NCBI GenBank assembly: GCA_031278795.1
Contig: JAITJT010000292.1
Location: forward strand, 1-8,821
Reading direction: 5' to 3'
DNA: 8,821 nucleotides
Origin: Deltaproteobacteria bacterium
GTDB lineage: Bacteria > Desulfobacterota > Desulfarculia > Adiutricales > Adiutricaceae
Positions 1 to 6,231 of this stretch are shown piece after piece. The translations under genes were made by a program, and so were the position numbers. Positions within the stretch are counted from its first letter, which is position 1; each line of letters opens with the position of its first letter. The notes under the pieces were generated by a model that was not told the origin of the DNA, made no database searches, and saw nothing but the letters and a program-made list of their open reading frames with translations.

Positions 1-51
1 AAAAAAAACAGTATTATTACTTCTTTATCCCGTATAGTTTATCGCTCTAAC

Positions 52-140
52 ATTAGCTTTGATTTATATAGCATATTAGCTTTTGAGATTAGCTTGTGAG
101 TTTATCTTACGATATTAGCTTACGAAAATTAGCTTACGCG
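52..140. repeat. Degenerate 13-bp tandem repeat, five to six units
   Basis: Five consecutive units of 13, 13, 13, 14 and 13 bp start at 75, 88, 101, 114 and 128: ATTAGCTTTTGAG, ATTAGCTTGTGAG, TTTATCTTACGAT, ATTAGCTTACGAAA and ATTAGCTTACGCG. A further copy of the core ATTAGCTT starts at 52, followed by a decayed 10-bp unit. Adjacent copies share their last bases (TGAG in the first two, TACG in the next three), as expected when copies arise by stepwise duplication. The last unit runs into the dyad at 132-154. No function can be read from the sequence; iterated protein-binding sites and simple replication slippage are both possible. Confidence 0.8.
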
Positions 141-154
141 TTAAACGCGTAAGC
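132..154. repeat. 23-bp dyad, 11-bp arms around one central base
   Basis: GCTTACGCGTT and AACGCGTAAGC flank a central A at 143, a perfect inverted repeat. As DNA it could be an operator. As RNA it could fold into a 9-bp stem with a TTAAA loop. No T-run follows on either strand, so it does not look like an intrinsic terminator. Confidence 0.7.
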
Positions 155-247
155 GTCTTAGGATCTAAGGTTAAACATATACGCCTTTTAGGGAGAGAAA
201 AAAAGAGGAGCTCCACCACTCTTGGACCTAAGACGGGCGCTCTCCCT
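154..247. other. Segment with crossing complementarities, possible structured RNA
   Basis: Positions 154-162 (CGTCTTAGG) are perfectly complementary to 227-235 (CCTAAGACG), and 190-197 (AGGGAGAG) to 240-247 (CTCTCCCT). The two pairings cross and would make a pseudoknot. AAGAG at 203-207 can pair with CTCTT at 219-223, and CTTAG at 157-161 can alternatively pair with CTAAG at 165-169. No known RNA family is recognised and the strand is uncertain. This is a hypothesis from complementarity alone. Confidence 0.25.
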
Positions 248-543
248 GAGATTACAAGCCCCCTTTTTTAGGAAAACTCGTCTTTTAGCGACAAAGCCCG
301 ACTATTTTAGTTTAAACATGACAAAAAAACAACACTAATTTGCACTCTCAAGCCCCACAGGCTCAGTTAAGCCGTATTTCCCCCACATAGTCTAAAAAAT
401 GCCCTTATCGCCTAGGGGCGGTATATCCCGGACTTGGATTGTAGCTAAGAGGCACTTAGAGCTTTCTCTAGTCAAAATTCTAATTATTAATGATATCAAG
501 CCTCTCGTGCTATGCCCTTGACTAAATTATAGGGCTGTTGGCT

Positions 544-568
544 AAAAAAAGAGCTTTATCCTTGAAAG
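544..568 (-). terminator. Weak candidate terminator after rpoN
   Basis: Read on the minus strand, about 90 nt after the rpoN stop, a short stem (CTTT at 554-557 with AAAG at 565-568) is followed by CTC and seven T residues. The 4-bp A/T-rich stem is poor, so this is tentative. Confidence 0.2.
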
Positions 569-627
569 GGGGTGGATGGCGGAAACATTGGGGTTTTCAA
601 GGGGTTTTGGGATAGATCCAAGGATTT

Positions 628-653
628 GGGGATGGGGAAGAGGGAGAGTGGGG
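628..653 (+). other. G-quadruplex-type motif beside the rpoN stop
   Basis: Four G-tracts (628-631, 634-637, 642-644 and 650-653) are separated by loops of 2, 4 and 5 bases, which meets the usual G3+N1-7 rule. More G-runs lie at 568-572, 590-593, 601-604 and 609-611. The G-rich strand is the template strand of rpoN, so the rpoN transcript would be C-rich here. Confidence 0.5.
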
Positions 654-657
654 CACT

Positions 658-2139
658 CTAGTAGAGCTGGCGGCGCTCGGTGGAGGAGCCCAGACCCAGG
701 ATCTCCCGGTACTTGGCCACCGTGCGCCTGGCAATGTCTATGTTTGAGCCCCGGAGGATCTCCACAATCTTTTGATCCGAGAGGGGTTTCTTGGGGTCTT
801 CGGCGTTTATTATCTGTTTTATGCGGTTTTTTACGCTCTCGGACGAGAGGGACTCGCCCTGGAAGCGGTTTATGGGGCTGTCGAAGAAGTACTTGAGCTC
901 AAAGACCCCCCTAGGGGTGTCCACGTACTTGTTGGTGGTGACCCGGGAGATGGTGGACTCGTGGAAGCCCAGTTCATCGGCCACGTCCCTTAATACCAGG
1001 GGTTTGAGGAACTCCACCCCGAAGTCCAGAAAATCCCTTTGGAACCTAAAGATGCACTCCGTTACCCGGAATATGGTGCGCTGGCGCTGGTGGATGCTCC
1101 TTATGAGGAAGGTGGCGCCCTTGAGTTTGTCGTTTAGGTACTTGCGGGTCTCATCCGATGCCTTGGTGTCTGAGAGGAGCCTGCGGTAGGTCCTGGAGAA
1201 GCGCAGCCTGGGCATGCCGTCCTCGTTTAGGCTGATGACGTAGTCGTCTCCCACCTTGGTGATGTAGACGTCCGGGGTGACGTAGACAGGGTCAGCCGTG
1301 GAGTAGGCCAGGCCCGGGTGGGGGTTTAGGGACTTGAGGGTAGCCAGGGCCCGGGTCACGTCCTCTTTCTCGCAGTGGAGGGCCCTACAGAGCCCGGGGA
1401 GGTCTTTCTTCTCCAGAAGCTTGAGGTGGTGGCGGCAGATCTCAGCCGCGTAGGAGTCCTCCAGGTTTAGGCGTTTAAGCTGGAGGAGGAGGCATTCCTG
1501 TAAGTCCCTGGCCGCGATTCCCGCGGGTTCCAGCTCCTGGACCCTAGATAGGGTGTCCGCCATGGTGGCCTCCTGGGTACCGGCCTGGGTAGCCAGCTCC
1601 TCTAAGGTAGCTGCCAGGTAGCCGTTGTCATTGAGGTTTCCTATGATGAAGTCGCCCCTGAGGTAGTCCTCCCTGTCTAAGGCCACGAAACGCCACTGGG
1701 AGGAGAGGAAGTCGCTTAAGGTTGTTTTGGCCGCTGTGTAGCTCTCAAAACTCTGGGTCTCGGTGGGGGTCTCAATGGAGCCAGTGGCTAGAGATCCGGA
1801 AGGGGCGCTGGAGTACTCATCTAGGTAGTTCTCCCAGTCAATCTCCTCTCTTATCTTCTCCTCGGAAATACCGGAGGCGTCCGCGAACTCGGTGTCGTCA
1901 CCGCCCGCCTTGTCAGGGGTCTGGTCATAGATAGGATCGGCTAGGGTGTTGTCCGACTCACCGTCTGCGCTGTTGGCGGGACTCGTTAGTTCCAGAAGGG
2001 GATTACTCATCATCTCATTGGTGATTTCCTCGGTGAGCTCAACGTGGTTCATCTGCAGAAGCTTAATGGCCTGCTGCAGCTGTGGCGTCATGACCATCTG
2101 CTGAGACTGTTTTTGAGTTAGATGAAGTTCCATCGCCAT
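658..2139 (-). CDS. rpoN: RNA polymerase sigma-54 factor (RpoN)
   Basis: Alternative sigma factor that directs RNA polymerase to -24/-12 promoters, where open-complex formation needs an AAA+ activator. All family regions are visible in the 493-residue protein. The glutamine-rich region I (about 9-45, with MTPQLQQAIKLLQM) contacts activator and core. An acidic linker follows (about 46-125), then the core-binding domain. The helix-turn-helix lies around 385-412 (DVADELGFHESTISR). The invariant RpoN box ARRTVAKYRE is at 470-479 and recognises the -24 element. Length is normal. I chose the ATG at 2139 because GGAG lies 9 nt upstream on the minus strand. A TTG five codons earlier and an ATG two codons later are also in frame. 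The gene follows lptB, a common arrangement in Proteobacteria, but a 301-bp gap suggests it can be transcribed separately. Confidence 0.97.
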   Translation of the reverse strand: MAMELHLTQKQSQQMVMTPQLQQAIKLLQMNHVELTEEITNEMMSNPLLELTSPANSADGESDNTLADPIYDQTPDKAGGDDTEFADASGISEEKIREEIDWENYLDEYSSAPSGSLATGSIETPTETQSFESYTAAKTTLSDFLSSQWRFVALDREDYLRGDFIIGNLNDNGYLAATLEELATQAGTQEATMADTLSRVQELEPAGIAARDLQECLLLQLKRLNLEDSYAAEICRHHLKLLEKKDLPGLCRALHCEKEDVTRALATLKSLNPHPGLAYSTADPVYVTPDVYITKVGDDYVISLNEDGMPRLRFSRTYRRLLSDTKASDETRKYLNDKLKGATFLIRSIHQRQRTIFRVTECIFRFQRDFLDFGVEFLKPLVLRDVADELGFHESTISRVTTNKYVDTPRGVFELKYFFDSPINRFQGESLSSESVKNRIKQIINAEDPKKPLSDQKIVEILRGSNIDIARRTVAKYREILGLGSSTERRQLY

Positions 2140-2324
2140 GATTGTAATCTCCAAGGATCTTGGCCCTTTATGGGGGGGAGGGGCTTCTATAGCTTAAGGT
2201 GGTGCCTTGAGGCTAATACCCTTGCAAGATCCAGTCAGTTGATGAGCGAGAGCGGTTTTTTTCTTAAGTCCTTTGTCTAAGATTTTTGGGGCTAAGTTAG
2301 GGCTTGGTCTAACAGGTCTATATT

Positions 2325-2416
2325 GTTTTTGGTCTATGCTGCTCTTGGTTTATAGAGCTTTTGGCTTATAAAGTTCTTAATTTATAAGCTCTTGGATTAA
2401 GGTTTTTAGATTATGG
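2325..2416. repeat. Degenerate 14-17-bp tandem repeat, about six units
   Basis: Successive units begin near 2325, 2342, 2358, 2374, 2389 and 2403, with a loose consensus CTTTTGGNTTATAAAG. The second and third are the clearest: CTCTTGGTTTATAGAG and CTTTTGGCTTATAAAG. Several units carry short inverted ends that change together: CTCT/AGAG (2342-2357), CTTT/AAAG (2358-2373) and CTTA/TAAG (2376-2388). It differs in sequence from the repeat at 52-140 but is of the same kind. Confidence 0.65.
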
Positions 2417-2429
2417 CTTGTGGCCATAA
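2411..2429. repeat. 7-bp hairpin downstream of lptB
   Basis: TTATGGC (2411-2417) pairs with GCCATAA (2423-2429) around a 5-base loop. On the minus strand a T-run (2437 down to 2432) precedes the stem and only TCTAAAAA follows it, so it is not a standard terminator of the lpt operon. It may protect the 3' end of the lptB message or be unrelated. Confidence 0.4.
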
Positions 2430-2440
2430 CTAAAAAAGAG

Positions 2441-3169
2441 CTAAAGGGAGAAGCCTGACCCAAGATAGATGCGCCTCACCAGCTCGTCGTCCGCCAGTTC
2501 CTGGGGCACACCCTCGCGCAGGACCCTTCCCTCGTTTATGATGTAGGCACGGTCGCAGACGCTAAGGGTCTCCCTGACGTTATGGTCCGAGATTAAGATG
2601 CCCATGCCCTTTTCCTTTAGGAGGCGTATGAGGCCCTGGATGTCGCCCACGGCGATGGGGTCTATGCCGGCGAAGGGCTCGTCAAAGAGGAGAAAGACCG
2701 GGTTGAGGGCCAGGGCCCTGGTAATCTCCAGGCGCCTGCGCTCTCCACCGGAGAGCGACAGGGCCTTGTTGTGGGCCAGATGGGTGAGTCCCAGGTCGTT
2801 TAAGAGGGTCGTGAGCCTAGAAACCCTCTCGGACTTGGTAAGAGGCATGGTCTCCAGGATGGCCATGACGTTCTCTTCCACGGTGAGTCTTCTAAAGACC
2901 GAGGGCTCCTGGGGTAGGTAGGTGAGGCCCATGCGCGCCCTTCTGTACATGGGCGAGTCGGTGAGGTCGTGGTCGTCTAGGAGCACCTGCCCCTCGTCCG
3001 GGGCTATTAAGCCCACCAGGATGTAGAAGGTTGTGGTCTTTCCGGCCCCGTTGGGGCCCAAAAGACCACAAATCTCACCCACGCCTAGGGATATGCTGAC
3101 CCCGTTCACCACTTTTCTGGGGCCATAACTCTTCTCCAGACCAGATGCAGCTAGATGCCTGGGACTCAT
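2441..3169 (-). CDS. lptB: LPS export ABC transporter ATPase LptB
   Basis: Cytoplasmic ATPase of the Lpt machine. With the permeases LptF and LptG it powers extraction of lipopolysaccharide from the inner membrane and pushes it along LptC and LptA. The 242-residue protein is a complete single ABC domain: Walker [10 protein letters not shown] (38-46), Q-loop glutamine 87 in YLPQEPSVF, signature LSGGERRR (139-146), Walker B FLLFDE (159-164) and switch histidine 196. [17 protein letters not shown] and [10 protein letters not shown] are typical of LptB rather than of generic importers, and the length matches. Its ATG overlaps the lptA stop (ATGA), so the two are translationally coupled. lptF and lptG are not in the window, as is usual. 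Confidence 0.97.
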   Translation of the reverse strand: MSPRHLAASGLEKSYGPRKVVNGVSISLGVGEICGLLGPNGAGKTTTFYILVGLIAPDEGQVLLDDHDLTDSPMYRRARMGLTYLPQEPSVFRRLTVEENVMAILETMPLTKSERVSRLTTLLNDLGLTHLAHNKALSLSGGERRRLEITRALALNPVFLLFDEPFAGIDPIAVGDIQGLIRLLKEKGMGILISDHNVRETLSVCDRAYIINEGRVLREGVPQELADDELVRRIYLGSGFSL

Positions 3170-3957
3170 TCTCTTCCGGAGGCCCCCTGGTTGTAGAAGG
3201 CCCTGACCCTACCGCCTCCCTGGCTATCCACCAGGCTGCGGTTCTCGTCCAGGTAGTAGGTTATCTGGTGGCCGGTGATGGAGTTCTCTCCCTGCCAGAC
3301 CCGGGCGTCTCCGGTTAGGACCAGGCGCCTGGGAAGGGCCTTGGCTAGATAGAGGGCCGAGTCACCCACGGCCAGTCTGTCTCCCTGCTGAATTTTCACC
3401 GCCCCCTGGCAGTTCACTTGGTCTATCTCTTGCCCGCCCTCCAGGGGTGAGTCTCCAGAGGGTGCCCCGGGCGTAGCTGGGGTCCTGGGGTCAGCTGACG
3501 GGGCCAGGCTAGGGGTGCTGGGGCTCTGGGCTCTCTCATAGGCCCCTTTGGGTATGTAGGAGACCCGCATGCGGTCGCAGCTTATGATGAGCTCGCCTTG
3601 TCTGGCCACAACCTTTCCGGTAAATGTTATCTCGCGTGTCTTGTCGTCAGCCAGCATATGATCCGCCGTGATGGAGATGGGGCCGCTGTTGTTTAGCTTA
3701 GTGGGGTCGCTTTCGCCTCTTAGCTCTTCAGTTGGCTCTCTATTAGGCTCAGGGGCCATTTGGGGAGCCATTTGGGGCTCTAATCCTCTGGTAACCGTGT
3801 CACCTGGCTGATAGCTATCCAGGGGCAAAACTTCACTATCCTGGGTAAGGACAGGCTGGGAAGGGGTGGGTTCCGGCTCTGACCACTGTGCAGAGAGAGT
3901 ACTAGCCATGAAGAGGAGGGCTAGGGTGATTGTGAATATGTTAAGAGACTCGCGCAT
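3166..3957 (-). CDS. lptA: LPS transport periplasmic protein LptA (OstA domain)
   Basis: Periplasmic beta-jellyroll protein that bridges LptC at the inner membrane to LptD at the outer membrane and carries LPS along its groove. Residues 1-23 form a signal peptide (hydrophobic core around 8-20, likely cleavage after LSA at 23). A proline-rich linker follows to about 90, including a short duplication [10 protein letters not shown] at 61-70. The OstA/LptA domain starts at about 92 ([12 protein letters not shown]) and continues after an insertion. At 263 residues it is well above the roughly 185 of E. coli LptA. The excess is the linker plus a Pro/Ser/Ala/Thr-rich insertion at about 143-178, which splits the jellyroll repeats. 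No strong Shine-Dalgarno precedes the ATG. It lies 29 bp after lptC and overlaps lptB. Assignment rests on domain pattern and operon position. Confidence 0.92.
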   Translation of the reverse strand: MRESLNIFTITLALLFMASTLSAQWSEPEPTPSQPVLTQDSEVLPLDSYQPGDTVTRGLEPQMAPQMAPEPNREPTEELRGESDPTKLNNSGPISITADHMLADDKTREITFTGKVVARQGELIISCDRMRVSYIPKGAYERAQSPSTPSLAPSADPRTPATPGAPSGDSPLEGGQEIDQVNCQGAVKIQQGDRLAVGDSALYLAKALPRRLVLTGDARVWQGENSITGHQITYYLDENRSLVDSQGGGRVRAFYNQGASGRE

Positions 3958-3986
3958 AGAACCGTCTGAATAAAAATTTAGGTTTT

Positions 3987-4544
3987 CTAATCGCTCTGGC
4001 TTAGGAGGAGGAAGACCCCTCCGTCCACTTCCAGGATGCCGTCTTTGGTGTTGTAGTTGAATTTTTTCCCGGAGAGGCTCAGGGAGCTATCCTCCATGCA
4101 GAACTCATCTTCACTGAAAAAGACGTTGTTCTTCATGTCCAGGGTGAGGCGCTCGCTAGTTAGTATCCTTCCATTGGAGTCCGCGGTGCGGACATCGCCT
4201 GTTAGGGTCACCATCTGTAGATCCGGCTCATAGCGGCCGTTTTCCGAGGTCACGTTGAAGTTGCCATCCTCTGAGCTCACCAAGGCGTCTATGCCTGAGA
4301 GAATGAAATAGTTCTGCTCCTTGAAATAATTGGCCGTGACGGCGTTTAAGCTTATGGAGCGTCCTCCGTCTCCGGTCTCATTGAGGATCAAGTTGGAGAG
4401 CCTCATGTCCACGTTGGAGGGGAGCATGTTCTTGAGGGCGCCTAAGCGCATGCCCGAGAGGCTCCTGGCGTTCCACAGGAGAAGCCCCAGAACCACCACA
4501 AAGCCGCCCAGAAGGCAGAGGATTAAAAAACGCAAACGAGACAT
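3987..4544 (-). CDS. lptC: LPS export system protein LptC
   Basis: Bitopic inner-membrane protein that accepts LPS from the LptB2FG transporter and passes it to LptA. Residues 5-24 form one uncleaved membrane anchor after a short basic N-terminus (MSRLR), with the rest periplasmic. The periplasmic part has the repetitive beta-strand pattern of the LptC/OstA fold (for example MVTLTGDVRT at 111-120 and LSLSGKKFNYNTKDGILEV at 155-173). At 185 residues it is close to the family norm. GGAG lies 4 nt before the ATG, a slightly short spacing. It is the first gene of the lptC-lptA-lptB operon and sits about 50 nt downstream of a consensus promoter. kdsC, often just upstream in other genomes, is absent. 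LptC diverges fast in sequence, so topology and position carry much of the call. Confidence 0.9.
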   Translation of the reverse strand: MSRLRFLILCLLGGFVVVLGLLLWNARSLSGMRLGALKNMLPSNVDMRLSNLILNETGDGGRSISLNAVTANYFKEQNYFILSGIDALVSSEDGNFNVTSENGRYEPDLQMVTLTGDVRTADSNGRILTSERLTLDMKNNVFFSEDEFCMEDSSLSLSGKKFNYNTKDGILEVDGGVFLLLSQSD

Positions 4545-4602
4545 TCATCTCCAAACGCCGCCATATATTGTGGTTGTAGCAGTTGGCGCCTTGATTGTTC
4601 CA

Positions 4603-4631
4603 ATTATAGCGATTCGATTTGAGTCTGTCAA
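4603..4631 (-). promoter_or_regulatory. Consensus sigma-70 promoter of the lptCAB operon
   Basis: On the minus strand TTGACA (4631-4626) is followed after exactly 17 bases by TATAAT (4608-4603). Both hexamers are perfect. Transcription should start near 4596, giving a leader of about 50 nt before lptC. Such a strong housekeeping promoter fits an essential envelope operon. Confidence 0.88.
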
Positions 4632-4972
4632 AGTTTTTATAGCATTTTTTATGCCGATTTTGACTTGTTTAAGGCAAAATATGAAATTTATTTTATCAAG
4701 ATTCGATAATTTACCTGAGCTAAAGCTGGAAGTGAGCCAGGGAAGCGGGTTTTAGGGGAATGTTAAGGGAAATTTTTTTAGCTAAAACTAGCATCGGGGA
4801 TTGAACTTTTAGAGATGAAAAGCCTAAATAAAGGCTAAAAAAGTTTTTTTTGAATTCAAGATGCTACGGATTGCTAATGAAAGGGAAGGGCTAATCTTAA
4901 GGCAAGTGGGAGGCAGTGGAGGGATAAGGAAGCTTATTGGATGCGATGGGAGGGTTTATGGAAAAAGAAGGA
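4632..4972. other. Gene-free spacer between lptC and the pgpA terminator
   Basis: No gene is supported. An open frame on the plus strand around 4330-4755 overlaps lptC and its promoter and has no protein-like features. A small hairpin at 4821-4836 (AGCCT/AGGCT, 6-base loop) is followed on the minus strand by TTTTC and could be a weak backup terminator for pgpA. A TTGAATTCAA palindrome lies at 4850-4859. Confidence 0.6.
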
Positions 4973-5007
4973 AAAAGGGGAAACACAATATATGTGTTTC
5001 CCCTTTT
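4973..5007 (-). terminator. Strong intrinsic terminator of pgpA
   Basis: A perfect 15-bp stem (4973-4987 with 4993-5007) encloses a 5-base loop, 30 nt after the pgpA stop. On the minus strand the stem ends in TTTT and continues as TCCTTCTTTTTCC, the expected U-rich tail. The stem also ends in a T-run on the plus strand, so it could act in both directions. Confidence 0.85.
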
Positions 5008-5037
5008 AAGTTGTATGTTACAGATTGTGTCTGAGTC

Positions 5038-5559
5038 TTAAGTCACAAAGAATCCGTGCCAGATTAAAGTGAGTACGTACATGGTCACCAGGGCGAAGAC
5101 ACCTGCCACGGCATCGTCTAGCATGACTCCCAGGCCACCCGGGGTGTTGCGGTCCACCCAGCCGGCCGGGCCGGGTTTCCAGATGTCGAAGAGCCGGAAG
5201 AGAAAGAAACCCCAGACCCAGGCGAAAGGCAGCTGCTTTTCCGGTGGGATGGAGGATGTCATGGTGACCAGGTAGCCCAGAACCTCGTCTATCACCACCC
5301 GGTGGTCGTCGTGGGTGCCCAGGTCCGTTTCAGCCCGGTTGCAGGCCCACCAGCCGGAGAAGAAGACGGCCAGGGTGGCCAAAATATAGATGGGGAGCCC
5401 GAAACGCCTGAAGAGGAAGTACAAGGGAATCCCCAGGAGTGTCCCGAAGGTCCCGGACGCCACCGGGGCCAGCCCCAGACCGAAACAGGTGTAAAACTGG
5501 CGGATGAGGAAATTTTTGAAGCCTGGGAGTTTTTTTATCTCCCTGAGTTTAAAATTCAT
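5038..5559 (-). CDS. pgpA: Phosphatidylglycerophosphatase A (PgpA)
   Basis: Integral membrane phosphatase that removes the phosphate from phosphatidylglycerophosphate to give phosphatidylglycerol, a major membrane phospholipid. The 173-residue protein has the family motifs in order: GLGLAPVASGTFG (27-39), VVIDEVLGY (88-96, acidic pair 91-92), FRLFDIWKPGPAGWVDR (121-137) and LGVMLDDAVAGV (143-154, acidic pair 148-149). The acidic residues are thought to bind the metal. Hydrophobic segments lie near 40-50, 56-72, 112-123 and 150-168. Length is typical. The ribosome binding site before the ATG is weak. It stands alone, with its own promoter candidate about 110 nt upstream and a strong terminator downstream. 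There is no functional link to the neighbours beyond envelope biogenesis. Confidence 0.95.
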   Translation of the reverse strand: MNFKLREIKKLPGFKNFLIRQFYTCFGLGLAPVASGTFGTLLGIPLYFLFRRFGLPIYILATLAVFFSGWWACNRAETDLGTHDDHRVVIDEVLGYLVTMTSSIPPEKQLPFAWVWGFFLFRLFDIWKPGPAGWVDRNTPGGLGVMLDDAVAGVFALVTMYVLTLIWHGFFVT

Positions 5560-5666
5560 AAATTTCTGCTACTGTTTATGGATAAGTAAGATTGGAGGGG
5601 GCATAAAAAAATGCTTTAGGCCTTCTCTCCGGTGTAAAGGGCGCTAATCTTATGGCAACAAGGGCC

Positions 5667-5695
5667 AATATACAAACTTGTTCACGCTTTGTCTA
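5667..5695 (-). promoter_or_regulatory. Candidate sigma-70 promoter of pgpA
   Basis: On the minus strand TAGACA (5695-5690) and TATATT (5672-5667) are separated by 17 bases, each one base off consensus. Transcription would start near 5660, giving a leader of about 100 nt. A perfect TTGACA at 5734-5729 has no well-placed -10. Confidence 0.6.
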
Positions 5696-6004
5696 GATAA
5701 GCCCATTACCCCTTTGAGGCCTTAAAATTGTCAAAAAGCCCACTCTTTCCTTGGATTAGGCTTAAATTTTACCAAAGGCGTCTGGCTACAAGAAAGTTTG
5801 GGCACTTTTTTGGGGTTTTTAAGGAAATTTTAGTTTCCTAGAGCCCTTGAAGTTGTTTTTTCAGGTATAATGGCTTTGTAACAGTTAAACGAAACCTAAA
5901 AACTTATAAACCCCGGCCTTTTGTTAAATTTTCAAAATTGAGCATACTTCTCTCTAGGATAGCTCTTGGATAAGCGCTTTATCTGAAGGGCATCCTTAAA
6001 GGGC

Positions 6005-6034
6005 GGCGCTGAAGTGAGTGCGCCAGTGGCGCTC
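6005..6034. repeat. GC-rich dyad cluster upstream of the terY genes
   Basis: GGCGCT occurs twice (6005-6010 and 6028-6033) around GCGCC (6020-6024). GCGCC can therefore pair with either side; the tighter option is GCGCC-AGT-GGCGC at 6020-6032. The block stands out in an AT-rich spacer about 200 bp before the first terY. It could be an operator or a mutually exclusive hairpin pair. No T-run follows. Confidence 0.5.
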
Positions 6035-6106
6035 GAATAAAGGCTTGAAAATTAAGTTGTAATTGTATAGATTTGTTTGGAGATGCGCGTTAAAAAAGCC
6101 CTTATA

Positions 6107-6137
6107 TTGATTACTTTAAGTTGTGCTAAATTATAAT
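6107..6137 (+). promoter_or_regulatory. Candidate promoter of the terY cluster
   Basis: A perfect -10 TATAAT (6132-6137) is preceded by TTGATT (6107-6112) at a long spacing of 19 bases. Transcription would start near 6144, about 88 nt before the first terY ATG. The -35 region overlaps a 14-bp sequence that recurs before the second terY gene. The long spacing often goes with activator dependence, but that is inference. Confidence 0.45.
6110..6123 (+). repeat. 14-bp direct repeat, copy 1 (upstream of first terY)
   Basis: ATTACTTTAAGTTG recurs exactly at 6971-6984. It contains the small dyad ACTT-T-AAGT. This copy overlaps the -35 region of the candidate promoter and lies 108 nt before the first terY start. 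Confidence 0.6.
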
Positions 6138-6231
6138 AGTATGACTGATATATTGTTCTTTTGACTGATTTAACTACTTCGTACTATCAAAGAGCCAAAT
6201 ATTTTATACTCTTTTTTTAATTGAGGTTTCA

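Larger units (their letters stand above)
1..657. other. Gene-free AT-rich spacer downstream of rpoN
   Basis: I find no coding region on either strand with a convincing start, ribosome binding site or recognisable protein. The stretch is not featureless: a 13-bp tandem repeat lies at 52-140, a dyad at 132-154, a segment with crossing complementarities at 154-247 and G-runs from 568 to 653. In many Proteobacteria the ribosome hibernation factor gene (hpf/raiA) follows rpoN. It is absent here. Confidence 0.6.
2140..2440. other. AT-rich spacer between lptB and rpoN
   Basis: No gene is seen. Apart from the rpoN ribosome binding site (GGAG, 9 nt before the start), the stretch holds a degenerate tandem repeat (2325-2416) and a hairpin (2411-2429). 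I searched the minus strand for a consensus -35/-10 pair for rpoN and found none convincing. Confidence 0.6.
5560..6231. other. 672-bp spacer between pgpA and the terY cluster
   Basis: This AT-rich spacer separates two divergent transcription units and holds no recognisable gene. It carries a minus-strand promoter candidate for pgpA (5667-5695), a lone TATAAT at 5866-5871 without a good -35, a GC-rich dyad block (6005-6034), a plus-strand promoter candidate (6107-6137) and the terY ribosome binding site (GAGG, 6223-6226). Confidence 0.6.

Noticed and set aside
52..140. CRISPR array
   Set aside because: Units are 13 bp with no unique spacers between them, so this is a simple tandem repeat.
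200..247. Resemblance to the 3' end or pseudoknot region of tmRNA (CTCCACCA, then CTCTT...GACGGG)
   Set aside because: There is no T-arm sequence before CTCCACCA, no matching 5' end (GGATTCGACGGG) and no plausible tag frame, so a tmRNA call is not supported.
360..445. RNase P-like strings on the minus strand (AAGTCCGGG and later CGGCTTA)
   Set aside because: The two strings are under 80 nt apart, whereas RNase P RNA needs several hundred nucleotides between its conserved ends; the GAGGAAAG start and ACAGAA are missing.
576..1934. Plus-strand open frames inside rpoN and the spacer beside it
   Set aside because: They lie antisense to a clear rpoN and have Arg/Gly/Ser-rich, non-protein-like composition, as expected for shadows of a GC-rich gene.
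2140..2154. Upstream TTG start for rpoN at 2154
   Set aside because: The GGAG that would serve as ribosome binding site lies at that TTG, so it fits the ATG at 2139 better. Family proteins also begin close to the MAMELHLTQ segment.
4583..4600. Sigma-54-like promoter TGGCGC...TTG on the plus strand
   Set aside because: The -12 element lacks the GC at the required spacing and no plus-strand gene follows.
4330..4755. Plus-strand open frame antisense to lptC and its promoter
   Set aside because: It overlaps lptC and a perfect minus-strand promoter, and the product has no recognisable domain.
5645..5668. Sigma-54-like GG...GC pair upstream of pgpA on the minus strand
   Set aside because: The spacing between GG and GC is 8 rather than 10, which sigma-54 promoters do not tolerate.
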